From: Caprimulgus europaeus
Lineage: Eukaryota; Chordata; Aves; Caprimulgiformes; Caprimulgidae
NCBI GenBank assembly: GCA_907165065.1
Contig: OU015540.1
Coordinates: forward strand, 1,038,001 to 1,102,000
Direction: 5' to 3'
DNA: 64,000 bases
Shown piece by piece: positions 11,991 to 25,700 of the stretch. The notes beneath the pieces are model-generated. The model ran no database searches, was not told the DNA's origin, and saw only the letters and a list, made by a program, of their open reading frames with translations. Positions within the stretch are counted from its first letter, which is position 1. Every line of letters begins with the position of its first letter. The translations under genes were made by a program, and so were the position numbers.

Positions 11991-14900
11991 CCCTGGCCCC
12001 ACGCCCCGGGCTGTCCCTGCAAAGAGCAAAACCCCCTAGCACTGACCCTGGCTGCCACCCGCAGCCCCACGCCACGGGGCTGCAGGAAGGATGCAGATTA
12101 CGCCGGGTTTGGTTGGTTTTCCTCCCTTGAAAACAGGCCATTATCTCCTGACAGCTCGGAGCGCTCCGTGTTATTACACAGCGACATCGCTGCCTCCAAG
12201 ACATTCAAAGGGCTGCAGCTGGCAAGGTCTCCAGCGTGCTTGGCACTCCTTTTGATGCTACACAGATAAGATATTAAAATAACATTTCCAACACGTAGAT
12301 TTACTGTCTGCTCGCTCCTCTCTCTGCAGCCAAAGCCGTTTAGAACAATTTGTATTGATGCTGCAAGACAGGCGAGGAGCGGCACGGCTGGAGAGTCACC
12401 TTGCTACGGGACAGAGCAGGGATCTGTCTGTCCTGGGGACCTGTCTGTCCTGGGTATCCATCTGTCCCTGCCCCAGGTCTTCCCGAGGGAAGGTTTGGGA
12501 TTCAGCACCAGGCTGGACACGCTCAGAAACCTGTTTGACATGATGGCTGTGCAGAGACAGCAGCACGACAGCACCAGCGCTCGAGCAAGGTCAGCAGGGA
12601 AAGTGGGAACCAGACACTTCCCACAGCATCGTATTGAGGGAACTACTGCTTGGCTTCTGCCTCACTAACAAAACTTCATCAAGCCATGAATTAAATTTGC
12701 TCTTTTTGGGCAACAGTCCTGTACAATTACATGCCACTGTGCTCAATTAAAACATTATCCAGGCTGCCAGCTTCCAGAGGAGGAGAAGAGAAAAAGCAAA
12801 GAGTCGTTTTATTTACACGGAGCGCTGCAAAGAGCTTTCTTGGCTCACTTTCCACTTGCACGTCCCTGCTGGCCAATATGACTTTATTAATGTTTACGAT
12901 ATGGCCTACTTTTTAATGCGCCTCTGTCCCAAGGAAAGAATCCATTTGCATTTTTAATGACATTTGGAGAAGCAATTTAGCCTGTTCCCCCCACCCCTGC
13001 ACACTGGCCTCCATAACCCACGCACAACGCCCGCGTGCTCGCAGCCCCTCGCAGCAGGTTGCCCTCCCTTGGCTCCTGGAAGTCCAGGTGTTTTCCAGAG
13101 CTGCCTCTTGGCTGAGGGACGTCTCCTCACGCAGGGTTTGTGCTGGTGCAGATGCCACCACAGCCACCCCGTCCTCAGCACAACAAACACGGGCCAGCGC
13201 CGCTGAGCGCCACACATGAGGTGGAACAATAAATGGGACAGTAAAACCCTTCAGCTCGCCTGCAGTTCCCCCCAGCTGCGAGGCACAGCTCCACAGAAAC
13301 GGAACAGGACGAGTCTCAGGGACACGAGCTGAGCTTTGCTCGTGCATCCCCAGTTCACACCGGCCTCTTCTCCTGGTTCGCCTTTGCTACGCAGGATAAA
13401 AGAGAGAAACCTCTGCTGAGCTGTGGGACGTTGTCTGAGGAGCTGAGGGGAGAATGAACAGAAGCTTCCAGTAAATCACTGCAAGGTGCAGCACCAGCTC
13501 ACACGGCAAGCGGCAGCCCCAGCCTCTGTGCCCACCTTCGCCAGCCTGGCAGACCCACCCCAGCTCCAGCACCGTGCTCTGCAAGATCTGCTCTGCCAGC
13601 CTTCGACTTGATTTTTGGACTAAAAACCTGATCTTCAGCAGAAGAGACGCTCACCCCTCCCCTCTGACATGCTCACATTTATAGTACCAGGACAGGAAAA
13701 TGAGCTGCAGCAGCTGGATCACAAATCCCACCCACCAGCAGGCAACATCCCCTTGAGTCATCGGAAGTTTCTTCTTCTCCTTGCAGGAGAGCACAGTGCT
13801 GGAGACGCAGGAGAGCATCACCCCCACCACACCACTGCAAAGCCACCCCAATGCCATTGCAAACACAAGCTTGTGCCTGTTTGAAGAGTTCTGGGTGAGA
13901 AAACCCCTCAAAGGGGCGCCTTTCCAACCAGATCTTGTTTTCAGCCCCTGCCTTCCCATCTCCCCCTTGCACCCACACCACACTGCCGTGCTCCACTGTC
14001 CCGAGGGTCCCCATCAGCCCACCCCAATCCCTCCCAGCACTCTGTGGGGCCAGGCTGGAGGAGCACCACCAGCCCCAGCTCTGCTCCCAGCCCCACCATG
14101 TCAACCCCATCTCTGATTCAAGCTCAGTTGAGATTGGCAGCTGCCTGGGGGCGGCTTTCCATTTCTGAACGCAGGGCACCCGCTCCTCAGCACATGATAG
14201 AGTAATAAATATTTGGAAAGGTTGGTTATTTTTACATAAACAGTAACAACATCTCGCAGAGGCTCGGTTAAAGAGCTTGCTCCTCGCTGTGAAGCTCTAC
14301 AGGAGTCCACAGCGCTGCTCTGACCCCGGCACAGACCTGCTGCCCCAGCTCAGGGTCACCCTCACCACGTCCCCCAGCACCCTGAGAGGGAGCTGCGAGG
14401 GGTGCCGGACACTGGACTCGCTCATCCCAAGCTGCAGAGGCTCCTGGTTCCTCCCTCTGGATCTCCCAGCTGTGAACAGCCCCTCTGAAGCCCCCTGAAG
14501 TTCTGCCAGAGCACAGCATGGGAGCACACCTCCCGTCACCTCCCCCAGCCCCATTTGCCCAGCCCTCCCCTGGCCACTGGAGCCCTGGGAGGTGAGAAAC
14601 CTCATGCTCACCTCTCCAACAGAACATGCATCTCCTGGCTGCTCCCATCCCCCAGCACTGGGCAGATGGTCAAATCTGTGCAAGACCCCCGGGACCCTGC
14701 ACACAGCTTTCCAAGCTACAGCACGTGCAGTCCTGCCGCAACACCCCGCACACCACCCGGGCTGCTCACCGCGGGATTCAGGGAGAGTGGAGCTGCAGGA
14801 GAGGAAGCAGTTCAGCCTAGGACAGCAAACTCATCTGCAGCCTCCCCCAGGGAATCACTTCTCTGCCCTTCAGACTCTGGGAACATGAAATGCACACCCA

Positions 14901-15024
14901 CAAAAAGGTGTTTCCCCCAAAAAAATTCATCTGTTTTACACCCTACCAGGACTCTAATTCGCTGCAAGTGTTGATCTCAAACAGAGCACCCTTAGATGGC
15001 TGAATCCTCTTTTTTATTGCACAT
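11991..15024. other. Noncoding PRKCB intron sequence
   Basis: No gene is seen. Bases 12085-12390 are free of repeats, of balanced composition and rich in AT-rich motifs (GATAAGATATTAAAATAACA), so they could be a conserved element. The remainder is ordinary GC-rich intron. Confidence 0.65.
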
Positions 15025-15213
15025 TTGAGGGTGGTGAGACCCTGGCCCAGGTTGCCCAGAGAAGCTGTGGCTGCTCCTCCCTGGAAGTGTTCTGGGCCAG
15101 GTTGGATGAGGCTTTGAGCAACCTGGTCTAGTGGAAGGTGTCCCTGCTGCTGGCAGGGGGGCTGGGACTGGAGGAGCTTTAAGGTCCCTTCCCACCCAAA
15201 CCAGTCTGGGATT
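15025..15213 (+). mobile_element. CR1 LINE fragment
   Basis: The plus strand reads CCTGGCCCAGGTTGCCCAGA, GAAGTGTTCTGGGCCAGGTT and GGTGTCCCTGCTGCTGGCAG, ending in CAGTCTGGGATTCTATTTTT. It is the same subfamily as the inverted copies at 25701 and 51243. Confidence 0.88.
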
Positions 15214-15760
15214 CTATTTTTCTCCATTATATCACTGTTCCTCCTTCAGCAGCTCCAGGACCTTCCTCCCCTTCCATCCCCACCGGGGCACTGCTGCTCG
15301 GCCGTGGCCCAACACGACACCTGCCTGCTTGCGTCAGCCCTATTCCAACGTCGGTGCCATTAATAATAATTACATCATAATTCTATTTCATTATCATATT
15401 ATTTTGCATGGTAAAGGCTGAACCCAGCACATTCATATTGCTAATGGAATTTCCTCTCCTTCTGCAGCCCCCAGCAGGCAGACAGGCAAGCAGGCACTGT
15501 GTGCTCCTCTTCTGAACGGAGACCCAACCACTGGACCTGCTGCATCTCCACCTTCATGGGAGGCAGCACGGCCCAGAAGCTCTCTCTTTGCTGATCAAGC
15601 AGCTATTCCCACCCACATCAGCTCACTCCAAGCTCCCAACTTCAACCTGCAGACAGGTGCTCTGGGGCCATGCTCCCCTCATGCGACTGCCCCTCCACAG
15701 AGGCACAGCCCATGCAGCCACGTTGCATGAGCACCAGCAAGCCACCTAGCACATACTGGG

Positions 15761-16012
15761 AATCACAGAATCATTTTGGTCAGAAAAGATCTTCAAGATC
15801 AAGTCCAACCATGAACCCAACAGTGACCAGTCCCCGACTGACCCATGTCCCTCAGCACTGTGTCTACACCACTCTTCAATCCCTCCAGGGATGGGGACTC
15901 CACCACTGCCCTGGGCAGCCCCTTCCAATGCCTCAGAACCCTTTCAGCAAATAAATTCTTCCTCACATCCAATTTAAATCTCCCCATTTCCTTTTCTTGT
16001 CTCTTGTTACCT
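15761..16012 (-). mobile_element. CR1 LINE fragment
   Basis: It starts AATCACAGAATCATTTTGGT. On the minus strand the usual CR1 3' UTR is seen from the AATGGGGAGATTTAAATTGG region to the 3' terminus. It is sense-oriented with PRKCB and truncated before the GAGAAAAGGAGG block. Confidence 0.88.
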
Positions 16013-18434
16013 GGAGGAAGAGGCCAACCCACCACTGTAGCCTGAGAGAGCTGCAGACTCACAGGACCACCCAGCACTACCCAAAAGAAACAGAGGCAAT
16101 GAGAACACGGCTCCGATGCTGCCTGAGCCTCTCCTCCGAGGTTGGCATTCACATGCCCACAGCCCCCACTTCCCTGACAGACCCCCCGACTGCCACAGCC
16201 CCGCGCTGCCCTCCCGGGTCACATCCCGGGATGCACTGCAAGGAAAACATCAACACTCAGGGCCTGTGCCTCCAGAGCAGCTCTTGGTTATAAAACTGTA
16301 ACTCAAAAACGCTTTTTGCTGCTGCTCTTCTCAGTGCTGCAAGTTCCCAAACCAGCCTGAGTGAGCGGCTGAGATCTGCCAAGGACAGGGGACAGGGACA
16401 GGGCTCTGGAGCTGTGGTCCCCACACACGTGTGACCTTCATCACCACCCAAACAAGCCACTGCCACTACCAGGGGGCTTCAGGAGGCAAGAGAGGGTCAG
16501 CAAGCTCCCAGGAGCAGATCAACACAACTTCTTGGCACTGAAGCTTAATTCCCTTGCGGTATCGTTCCTCTGAAGCCACAGTGCCTGCTCACACTGCCGA
16601 GTTCAGGGAGAGCACGGATGATTCTCAGCTGGGTTGATGTAACAGAGGAACAGTTCCTCTGAAGTTCCTTGCTCCACTATGAGACCAAGATTTGTCCTAC
16701 ATAAAACCCTGTTACTCCTTGAGAGGCTGCTGAAGTCCCTCTAGCAAGAAAGGAACATTCTGGACAATATTTGTTACAAACCCCAAAGGTAAAGGAATAG
16801 TTTGAGTTTTGATCACCACAAATTACAGGGCTTGCTCAAGCCCCCCTCTTCTGCACCTGCCCCCCGTGCACCTGACAAAGACAGCATTCCCAGCTCTTGC
16901 AGTCTGAAAGAAAAATATCCCAAATATCAATAGATGCAATATTGGAAGCTAAAATATTCTCTATGGCAACCTGAAAGGTCTTAATCATCCGTGGAGGTGG
17001 CACAGCGAGCAGCCCCGAGGCGCACGGAGCGCGTAAACTTGGCTTTTGGGAGCAGGTATTGAGGAAAACAAAAAAATACAAAAAAAAAACCTCATTCAGC
17101 CCCCTGAGAGTTCAGGCAGCTCTTTCATTAGCAGAAGATATTCTTGAACTCCCTGCACAGCCTCAGAGACTATTATGTTCACAACTGAAAAATCCATCTG
17201 AGTGTCTTAACTCGCAGGGAGCGGGGAGGAGAAGGAATTAAATCAGGTTTCTAACCCAGGAATGCCCGTTCCCGTGGCAACGGCAGCGAGGGCTCCGGGC
17301 GGACAGCGATGGCAGGTTTGTGCTGATACCTCGTCACCCCGAGAAGCCTCCCCACCACCCAGCCCTGGCCAGTGCTGCACCCCGGGCCTGGGGGAGGTTG
17401 GGTGTCAGGAGAAGTCCCCGAGAAAAAGCGCGGTCGGGTCTTGCAGGAATTTCAGTGCCCAGCCAAGCCGGGTATCAGAGACGCGCTCAGGGGCTGGTGG
17501 CATCTGCAGAGAGGAGAAAGTGTTTAATCACCACTCAACCGGTGATTTTCTCTGGGGGAAAAACATCCAGGTGGGCACACGAGAATCAAGAGCTACCAGC
17601 ATATGAACACCTCCTGTGGGGAATTAGCAACTCTCCAGTGAGTTCCTGGCCAGCCGGTAGGACGGTGCTCAGGCATCGTTATTTCTGCAAAGATCAGGAA
17701 AAAAAATCTCAATCTTAATCTTCAACAGAATCAGCCTGAAGTCAACTTTCAAGTGACATTTGCTAGGTGACTCTGGAGCAGAAAAAGCTCCTTTTAAACC
17801 CAAAAGTAATCATGAGAATGAAATGCACCTCTTCAGTCTCACCACCCCTCTTAGATTAAGGAATTTGTTTTTCAACCAGCTCAAGACCGAGAGTGACCCA
17901 ACATCACCGCACAGCAACACGGAGAAACACGCTCCCACCACGCCCACTCTGTCGAACCTGACACGCAAATAAGTGTAAAACCACCAAAAAGCTCCTAACA
18001 AAGTTAAGAACAAAGAGCTTGGCTGTCCCCACATGACAAGGGCTGGGCTGTGCCACCCATATGGCACCGAGGAGGGACGTGCGTCAGAAGCCCGCTGACG
18101 CGCGGGCAACGAGGGCAAGAGCTCGCTGCAATTTTAGCACTCGCTTCTCAAACGCGGTCACGGGAGCTCCACCTCCACTCGGCTGCAGAGCCAGAACCGC
18201 ACCAGCAACCACCAGCACCAAGCTGGGTCTCGGTGACACCGGACTGTGGGACGTGCCCACATCCCCCTGGTGTGGCCTAGAAGGGAAGCACCAAGCGCCA
18301 CTGACAATTCGATACCAAAGGACTTTCCTTCCCACAGCACCCCTGCTCCTCACAAATGCTTTCCACGCAATTGTGGACAGAGCTCGTTGAAAAAGACCCA
18401 AAGTTTGTGAGATGAATGTTTGGGTTTGGCCATG
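16013..18434. other. Noncoding PRKCB intron sequence
   Basis: No gene is seen. There is a short A run near 17068-17090 and CpG-richer parts at 17250-17480 and 18060-18180. Confidence 0.65.
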
Positions 18435-19051
18435 TGTGGTGGGTTCACTTGGCTGCAGCCAAACACTCCGTGAGCTGCTTGCTTACTCGGGGGACAGGGG
18501 AGAGAACTGGGGGGCCAGGGGAATGAGACTCACGGTGAGAGAAGAACAATCTAATAATGGAAATAAAACTTAAAGTAGCAATGATATGAAAATTATAATA
18601 ATAGTAGTAACAAAAATGCAAATGAGTGACCCCCAGTGCCATTGCTCACCACCCGCTGACCCAGCCCGGCCCGTTCCCAGAGAACGATCCCGGAGCAGCG
18701 ACAATCCCGACCCGAAACCGCAATCCCGGGAGAGCCAGAGCCCGAGCGAGAGCCAGAGAGAGACAGAGAGGAAGAGCCCCTCATGGATCTCCTGCCCATG
18801 GGGGACAGGAGCTGGAACAGCCCCTTGGCAGAGCCCAGTGCCCATGGAGCTGATCCATGGCAATATTCCTCACCCCTGAGATCTTGTCCTTGCAGACGGA
18901 CAAACACAAAGTCCTTCAGTGCCAGGGACACCAATGCCAACATGGGGATGTTCTCAGCGTTTCTCTCCTGAGAAATCCCAGCTGAACCCAAACCCCAGCA
19001 CTGTTCTGGCTGCTGGGAAGAACCAGCCCTGGCCCAGCTCACACCAGGACA
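18435..19051. mobile_element. Solo LTR of an avian endogenous retrovirus (copy 1)
   Basis: About 617 bases begin TGTGGTGGGTTCAC and end ACACCAGGACA, the TG...CA form of a common avian ERV LTR family (class uncertain, perhaps ERVL-like). It is collinear with copy 2 at 54314-54944: CAGCCAAACAC near the start, an AT-rich AATAAA segment, TGCAAATGAGTGA, then GATCCCGGAGCAG and a closing block ending CCAGGACA. No internal viral genes are present, so it is a solo LTR fossil. It keeps many CpG sites in its middle, suggesting it is the younger of the two. Orientation and target duplication are not resolved. Confidence 0.75.
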
Positions 19052-19754
19052 GGGTGTCTGATCGGGAAGAGGCAGGATCACAGTTCTGCCGTGCTACCTG
19101 CAGCTCTGCAAAGACACAACACCTCGGGACACACCACCTCCCCACCCACCTTCAGCTGCCAAAGAGGCCACTGAAACCCTGCATGGAGGATCAGCTGTGG
19201 CAGATTCAGGGCTCCAGGTTCACCCCAAAGCGAGTGCCAACCAGCCCAGCGGAGCAGGCAGGAAAGATGCCGCAGGTTTTGCGAGCTCCAGGCAGGTCAC
19301 CTGATGCTGATTTTGAAAGGACTGACCTGGCTCCTGCAGGCAACAACATCCCACCGATGCTGGCCCAACCTTCCACTCCATCGACAGAAGTGGTCCTTCT
19401 GCAGCAGCACTTGTGCATGGCAAGACACGTGCCCATCTCTGGGACCTGACCAGCACTAGCAGAGCCCACCTGGGCTTGCACACTGCCACGCTGCTTCCTT
19501 ACAGAGCAGGACTGCAGTGCAAGAGGCTTCACACAAGCCCAGACCATGCACAGCTGCCCACGCAGGTCAAGGGAGCTCCAGAAAAGTCTCCTGCAAATTT
19601 TATCAGCAGTTTCTAGTAGCAAGACCAGAGCAAGGATTCCTTAAAGGAAAAAAAAAAAAGTCTAAAGAGCAACAGTAGTCAAGCTGCTGTCATCATGGGG
19701 GCTGCAGCAGAAACTGCCCCTCCAGGGCAGCATTTTGACCTTCCTTGCCTTGGT

Positions 19755-20213
19755 AGGACAAGAGGAAACAGCCTCAAGAGCTGGGGAAGGGTCTGGAGCA
19801 CAAGTGTGATGAGTTCCCGGCTGAGGGAACTGGGGGTGTTGAGACTGGAGAAAAGGAGGCTGAGGGGAGACCTTCTGGCTCTGTCCCAGTCCCTGCAAGG
19901 AGGGTGCAGAGAGGTGGGGGTGGGTCTGTTCAACCAAGGACCAAGGGCCAGGACAAGAGGAAATGGCCTCCAGTTGTGGCCAGGGCAGTTGAGATGGGAT
20001 GTGAGGAAGAATTTCTTTGCTGAAAGGGTTCTGAGGCACTGGAAGGGGTTGCCCAGGGCAGTGGTGGAGTCCCCATCCCTGGAGGGACTGAAGAGTCGTG
20101 TAGACACAGTGCTGAGGGACATGGGTCAGTGGGGACTGGTCAGTGTTGGGTTCATGATGGGATTTGATGATCTTCGAGGTCCTTTCCAATCCAGGCAGTG
20201 CTGGGATTCTGCA
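19755..20213 (+). mobile_element. CR1 LINE fragment
   Basis: It contains AGCTGGGGAAGGGTCTGGAG, GAGAAAAGGAGGCTGAGGGG, the GTGGAGTCCCCATCCCTGGA block and a terminus around TTTCCAATCC. It gives a long but meaningless open frame on the plus strand. It is highly similar to the inverted copy at 145-570. Confidence 0.9.
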
Positions 20214-23200
20214 AGGCAGGGGCTCGGCTGCGGCGGAGCCGTTCTCCGGCACTGCGGCACGATGGAAGGTGTTCGTGAGTGGGAAGGCTGGAAGGGGGAG
20301 AAGCTCGTTGCTAATTGCTCTCCCACTTCTGTTCTCGAGCGAGCGAAGAGCTGTCTTGAGCTGCGTCCCTGGGGACACTGCCTGGTTCTGTCATCCCCAG
20401 CAGCTGCACCGGGACCCTCCCCACATTCGGTCAATTTAAAAGCCACCCTTCTCTGTTTTGACTCGGTCTGTCTGTCCTTTGACGGGAGAGCAATCCATCT
20501 GCCCTTACACATGGCAGAAGGTGCCATCACAAGAGACGAGCCACCACAAAAGGCTTCCTGAGGCTGGAGAAGGGCTGGGGATAGGGCTGCTGCCTGGTCT
20601 CACCCGTGGCCACAGATGGGCAGCTGGAAACCCCTCGCTGCCAACAGCAGCACAGTGACACCAGCAAAGCAGCTCTCCAGCCCTGGCTGCAGATCTGGGA
20701 CCAGCACTGCAATCAGCATCTCTGCTTTAAACTCAGCAAGTGTAGATAAAAAGAGGAAAGGCTGTCCAGCAGCACGATGAGATGGCAGAGGAACACAGGA
20801 TGGGGAAGGTGTGGAGCTCCTCCAGGCTGCTCCCGAGGCACCAGCCATCCCTGGGCCCTTATGGAGACGCACAGTCGTGGCTCACAAACCCTGACCCACT
20901 CTCACAGGAAGCTTTATCACAACAGGGAAAGTCTCATTTGACCCCAGTGCCCCAGTTCAGAAAGCAAAGGTGGTGAACCTCATGGTACCAATGGGGAGGA
21001 CCCAGGGGAACAGTGCTCCAGCATGGAAGGAAGAGGCTGGACAACTCCAAGCCAGAAACCACACGTGGCAGCGAGGAGATGCTGAGCACAGCACAAAGGT
21101 CCTCTGCAAAGGGAAGGCTTCTGACCGCTTGCCAGGGGAATAACTAAGGGCTTCAGCCACTCACCAGAGTGAGCCAGCCACTTCCCTTCACTGCGGGATT
21201 TCCAGGAGCAAGACCAGAGTGCAGCTGGGCATAGGGTGTCCAGGCTTCACAACCACAGCTGTTGGAGACCTCACCTGTGACCACCAGCACAGCCACTGCT
21301 CCTGCCCCAAAAAACTCCTCCTGGGAGCAAGGATGAGCAGGACCCTGTGAAGGATGCACTGTCACACCACAGCATCAGCGCTCGAGCTGTGCCAGATGTG
21401 GAGCAAGATTCTAAAGTTCAGGCTGGTTAGTGAGAACTTCCAGGCTTCAGAAATAGCTTTGGGGAAGCGATACTAGAGACGATGCTTCAGGGCACACACC
21501 CGGGACTGCGCGGGGCGCAGCGCCTGGCCCTGCTCTGCCGCGCTGGCTTCCTGCTCTCCCACGGGTGCCAGCAGGACCGCGGCTCCCAGAGCCCTCGCTG
21601 AGGCTGCACTTGCCCCAGGGACTGGGGTGAGCAACCTGAACACCACACTCCTGGGCTGGATGGAGACTGGAGGCCCTTTCTCCACTGCTTTGCAGATCTG
21701 GGGAGTGGATGCTGCCTGTCATTGGACCTCCTTCACCTCCAGCCCGGTCCTGCCTGCTGCAAGTGCAGCCCAACCTTGGCTTCCCCAAACCCAAGCCCAG
21801 AGGAACAGCCTGCCCCAAGCCTGCTCACTGCCATCTTCCCTTCTTCTAATTTCTGTTCTTCTGCCTTAACATGAAGTCATGTGTTGAAGTTATCAGAGAG
21901 CTGGAAGTGAGTCAGCACAGTAAACCACAGCCTAAGAATGTAACTAATTAAAACTATTCACTCAAGCCAGCATGTTCCAACATACTCAAGGCCCTAAACA
22001 AAGGCAGTTGCATCAGCGGGACGCAGCACACAGCTCCAGTACGTTGGCTCCCATCTTCTGCGGCAGATTGTACAGAGAATGAGTCGTATACCAACGCAAA
22101 CGGCAGGGCTCCGCCACCCGGGGACCGCGTTCCTCAGAGGCCAGGAGATGGGTTTTGAGAGCTTCACTCCAGCCTCAGAGACTGCAGAAGTCACACTTTG
22201 GTTGAGGGAACACCTGAAGCCATTGCCAACCCACCCCGGGGTGGAGGGCAGAGAGTGGTGTTTGTACAGGAGTGAACAAACTGGTGACTCGGACACAGCG
22301 AGTCAAACCAGCAACAGAAATGCAGCGTAATGTGTAACCCATCCCTGGTCTGTGCAGATGAGCAAGGAGGAGTAGGTCAGCCAGATACCTTCCTACCTTT
22401 AATGTATTTATCCTCCCCTTCTCTTTTGTAGAGGTAGAAATGCAATTGCTCACCATGACTAAGAGACTCCAAGGTCACACAGGCTGCTTTGGCAGAACAT
22501 GGACCTGAGCCCACTGCTGCAACTCCCAGTGACCTGGGAGGAACTAAACGCTTCCCTGTCACTGAAGGGTGCTGCTGGTGCTATGGAAATGCCACATAAA
22601 TAGATGCCAGGACATGCATTAGCAGAAGGATACCCACAGGGACAGGTCTCAAAGGCATGGGAGAGAAGAGCACGTTGCTGTAAGCGTTGGTGGGCATCCC
22701 ATGTGCAGAGCAGTTGGTAGGAGCAGGGCTGCCTCGGTCCTCCCCCTGTGGACACACAACCCAAGGAGACCCCCCACTCTGAACACTGCATGAGTGGAGA
22801 AGGCACCTTCTGTACACCCTCACAGGCTGCTGGGCCAGCCAAGTGCCTCCTGACACACCAACCCCCTGTGATGGAGCATGGGAGCAAGGCAGAGCAAAAG
22901 CATTTTAATCACCAGCTTACAGAAATAAAAAGCATTCAGTTAAAGACCTCTCGGCTGCAGAGAACGTTTCCGTTGTGCAATTGAGATGGAGTAGGAGAGC
23001 ATGAAACCAAACCCAGTAAATGCTGCGGAGATGGAGCAGGTGAGGAGGACAGCAGAACCTGCCAGCCCCAGCACAGCTGCCCTGGGACGGTGACACCAGC
23101 TGAACCCACCAGCACACACGGGAACGGGGGGAGGACGTGGATTTGCAAGAACTCTGTGGCATTTCTGTGGCATTAAAACACAGAGATGCTGAGGGCTTTG

Positions 23201-23744
23201 TCACACCACCTGTCCCCATCCCAACCAAGTAAGATAAAGACCCAAGACCTTATAATAAAGATCCAAGATGACCCAAGAGCCTGTAACGGATCTGTTATTT
23301 AATACAAACACGCATGCAATAGACCTGGGTTACACTAACAGGCTTTGACAGAGGATAACTAACCATCCAGCTAGGAACGCTGCAAGCAGAACATCAGACA
23401 ATTAAACAGCACTTCTAAAAATAGACTACCTGACCTGCTACCACTTCTGACTATCAACCCAGCTTTCCCTGCAGAGAAGCTGCGAAAGTTGAGTCAAACC
23501 TCAAAATAGTTGTTCTCGCCCCTGAACCGGTGCCGTGCCTGTAAGCGATCCTCCCCTTCCTCAATTTAGATCACTCAGAACCTTCGCAGAAAGAAAAATC
23601 ACTACGTGTCAAGGCAGAGGCAGAGAGACAGATATTGATTGCAGCAACAACAAAAGCTGTGGGAAGGCTTGTGAAAAAACGGGGCTGCATCCAGCTGGGG
23701 AGAGGGACCTGCATCTTGAGGAGCTGGTGATGTGGAACAGACTG
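20214..23744. other. Noncoding PRKCB intron sequence
   Basis: No gene, RNA gene or recognised repeat is seen. An AT-richer section is found at about 23220-23480. Confidence 0.65.
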
Positions 23745-24092
23745 AGAGAATCGTTTGGTTGGAAAATACCTTTGAGATCATCGAGTCCAACTGTACCTGT
23801 CCACTGCCAAACCAGATCTCTGAGCACCTCAAGGGCACTCAACCACCCGTTCCAGTGCCCGAGAACCCTGTCAGTGAAGAAATGTTTCCTGATACCCAAT
23901 CTGAACCTCCCTGGTACAGCTTGAGGCCATTTCCTCTTGTCCTGCCACTGGTTACTTGGGAGAAAAGGCACACACCCGCCTGCTACACCCTCCTTTCAGG
24001 GAGCTGGAGAGAGCCAGAAGGTCTCTCCTCAGCCTCCTTTTCTCCAGGCTCAACACCCCCAGTTCCCTCAGCCACTGCTCATAAGGGTCTCA
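23745..24092 (-). mobile_element. CR1 LINE fragment
   Basis: It begins GAGAATCGTTTGGTTGGAAA and extends through the 3' UTR to CCCAGTTCCCTCAGCCACTG. A short piece is missing in the middle relative to the copy at 145-570. Confidence 0.9.
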
Positions 24093-25700
24093 ACAGAGGG
24101 TCACTGGTGAGCTCAAACCACCCTTCAGGACGCTGGTTAAGAAATGACGAGTTCAAAGCCTTTGAAGTTCATCTCTTGGCACTTTCCATCACTTCTGGTC
24201 AGCCCAACACCAACACACACGACCACCACACAGAACAGACTCGCTGTCTGCAGGGGCAGGCGGGGCTCTGCCAGGCTGGAGCTCCATCACCAGAGCACCG
24301 CGCACCGGCGGGCTGTGCCGCTCCCGCTCTGCACCACGGGCACCCCCCTCTCAGGTTTGGTAACTTCTCTGCTGCGTTGCTTCAGCCAAAAAAAACTGCC
24401 TACAACTTTCCCCATTTCTAGCTTTTCTGGAAACAGAGGTGAAGGTTGTGCCTGAAGAAACGTCTGCTCCTGGTTTTGGAACGACCGACAGCAGCGCTGC
24501 GTGAAGGCAAGTGCACCATCGTGCACATCGAGGCACAGCTTGCCATGAAGGACAACGGAGAGTCCACAGAAGTGACCTCAGCTGTGCAGGAAAAGTTTTT
24601 ATCTGGGTATGATGACACCAGACAGGCTGGATGTCACCTCCCCCAGACACACAGAGAAGTTACCCCATGTCCCAACTGGCCACCCAACAGAACAGGCTCC
24701 TGAATCACTCAGACACACAAATAAACTTCCAAAAATGACTATTTTGCACATCTAACACACAAACACCTGACAGGTGCCACTTGAGTCTTCATTTATGTCT
24801 TTAGCTTTCTTCCCAAAGTCTGCTCTAAAACCTAAATGGTGACCAATGACACAGAAAACTCGGGGTCTTCATCCTGTTCCGAGTGTGGCACCGCAGGGAG
24901 CAGGGGCTGCATGGAGCTGAAGAGCTCCTGGGCCACCCCGCTGCACGGGGCCACACCGTGCACCAGAGGACATCCCAGAGCACCCAGCCATGGCCCCACC
25001 AGCACAGCACAGGGCTCTGCTTAGCCCCCACACACCGGTGTCACCAGGGCAGGGGGAACACGGTCCCTGTCACACCCAAAAGCAGAGAGTGCTGGTGACA
25101 AGTGAATATTTTGCTGGTGCATCCCATGGTCAAGGTGTTCACATTGCCCTCCCACAGGCACCCCAGGAGCCGTGCACAGCCACACTGCTTCTCCTGGCGC
25201 TGGTGACTCTGGGGACCTGTCCAAAGCACAGGAATGCTGCTCATGCCTGCACAGACCAGACATTGTCCAGACAAACCGGAGCAGGAATGCCCCAGTTCTG
25301 CAGAAGAACTTTTGAGCAGCTCCTCCAAGGCTACTCCATCACTCCTGAACCTGAAAGCTCTCCCAGGTCCCGTTCTTGAACCTTCCTGCTTCTAACATTC
25401 CTTCCCCTGCCACCGAGAGAGTCATTTACAGGAAACGATGGTTTCCGAGTTACTTCAACACAGGGCTGTTTACGAAACCCCTGCCTGGGCCAGCGAGCTC
25501 CGAGATGCACCCAAGGAAGGGACCAACACCAATAAACTCGTCCTGCCAGCACCTGCCATCTGTCCAGCTCACCAGTGTCCCCACAAGCCCTGAACTGCAA
25601 TTCCCAGTCCAGTTCCCAGTTGCGACCATACAGTGTAGCCCCCCAGACTGGTGCTGTCACCATCACTGGGCTGCCCTACAGACAGGACCTGCTACTGGTA

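Noticed and set aside
11598-12269. Plus-strand open frame of 223 codons and the 229-codon antisense frame at 11280-11969
   Set aside because: Both lie on the CR1 copy at 11420-11990. They are not host genes.
19695-20561. Plus-strand open frame of 288 codons
   Set aside because: Most of it is translated CR1 3' UTR; the same peptide pattern ([19 protein letters not shown]) appears wherever CR1 occurs.
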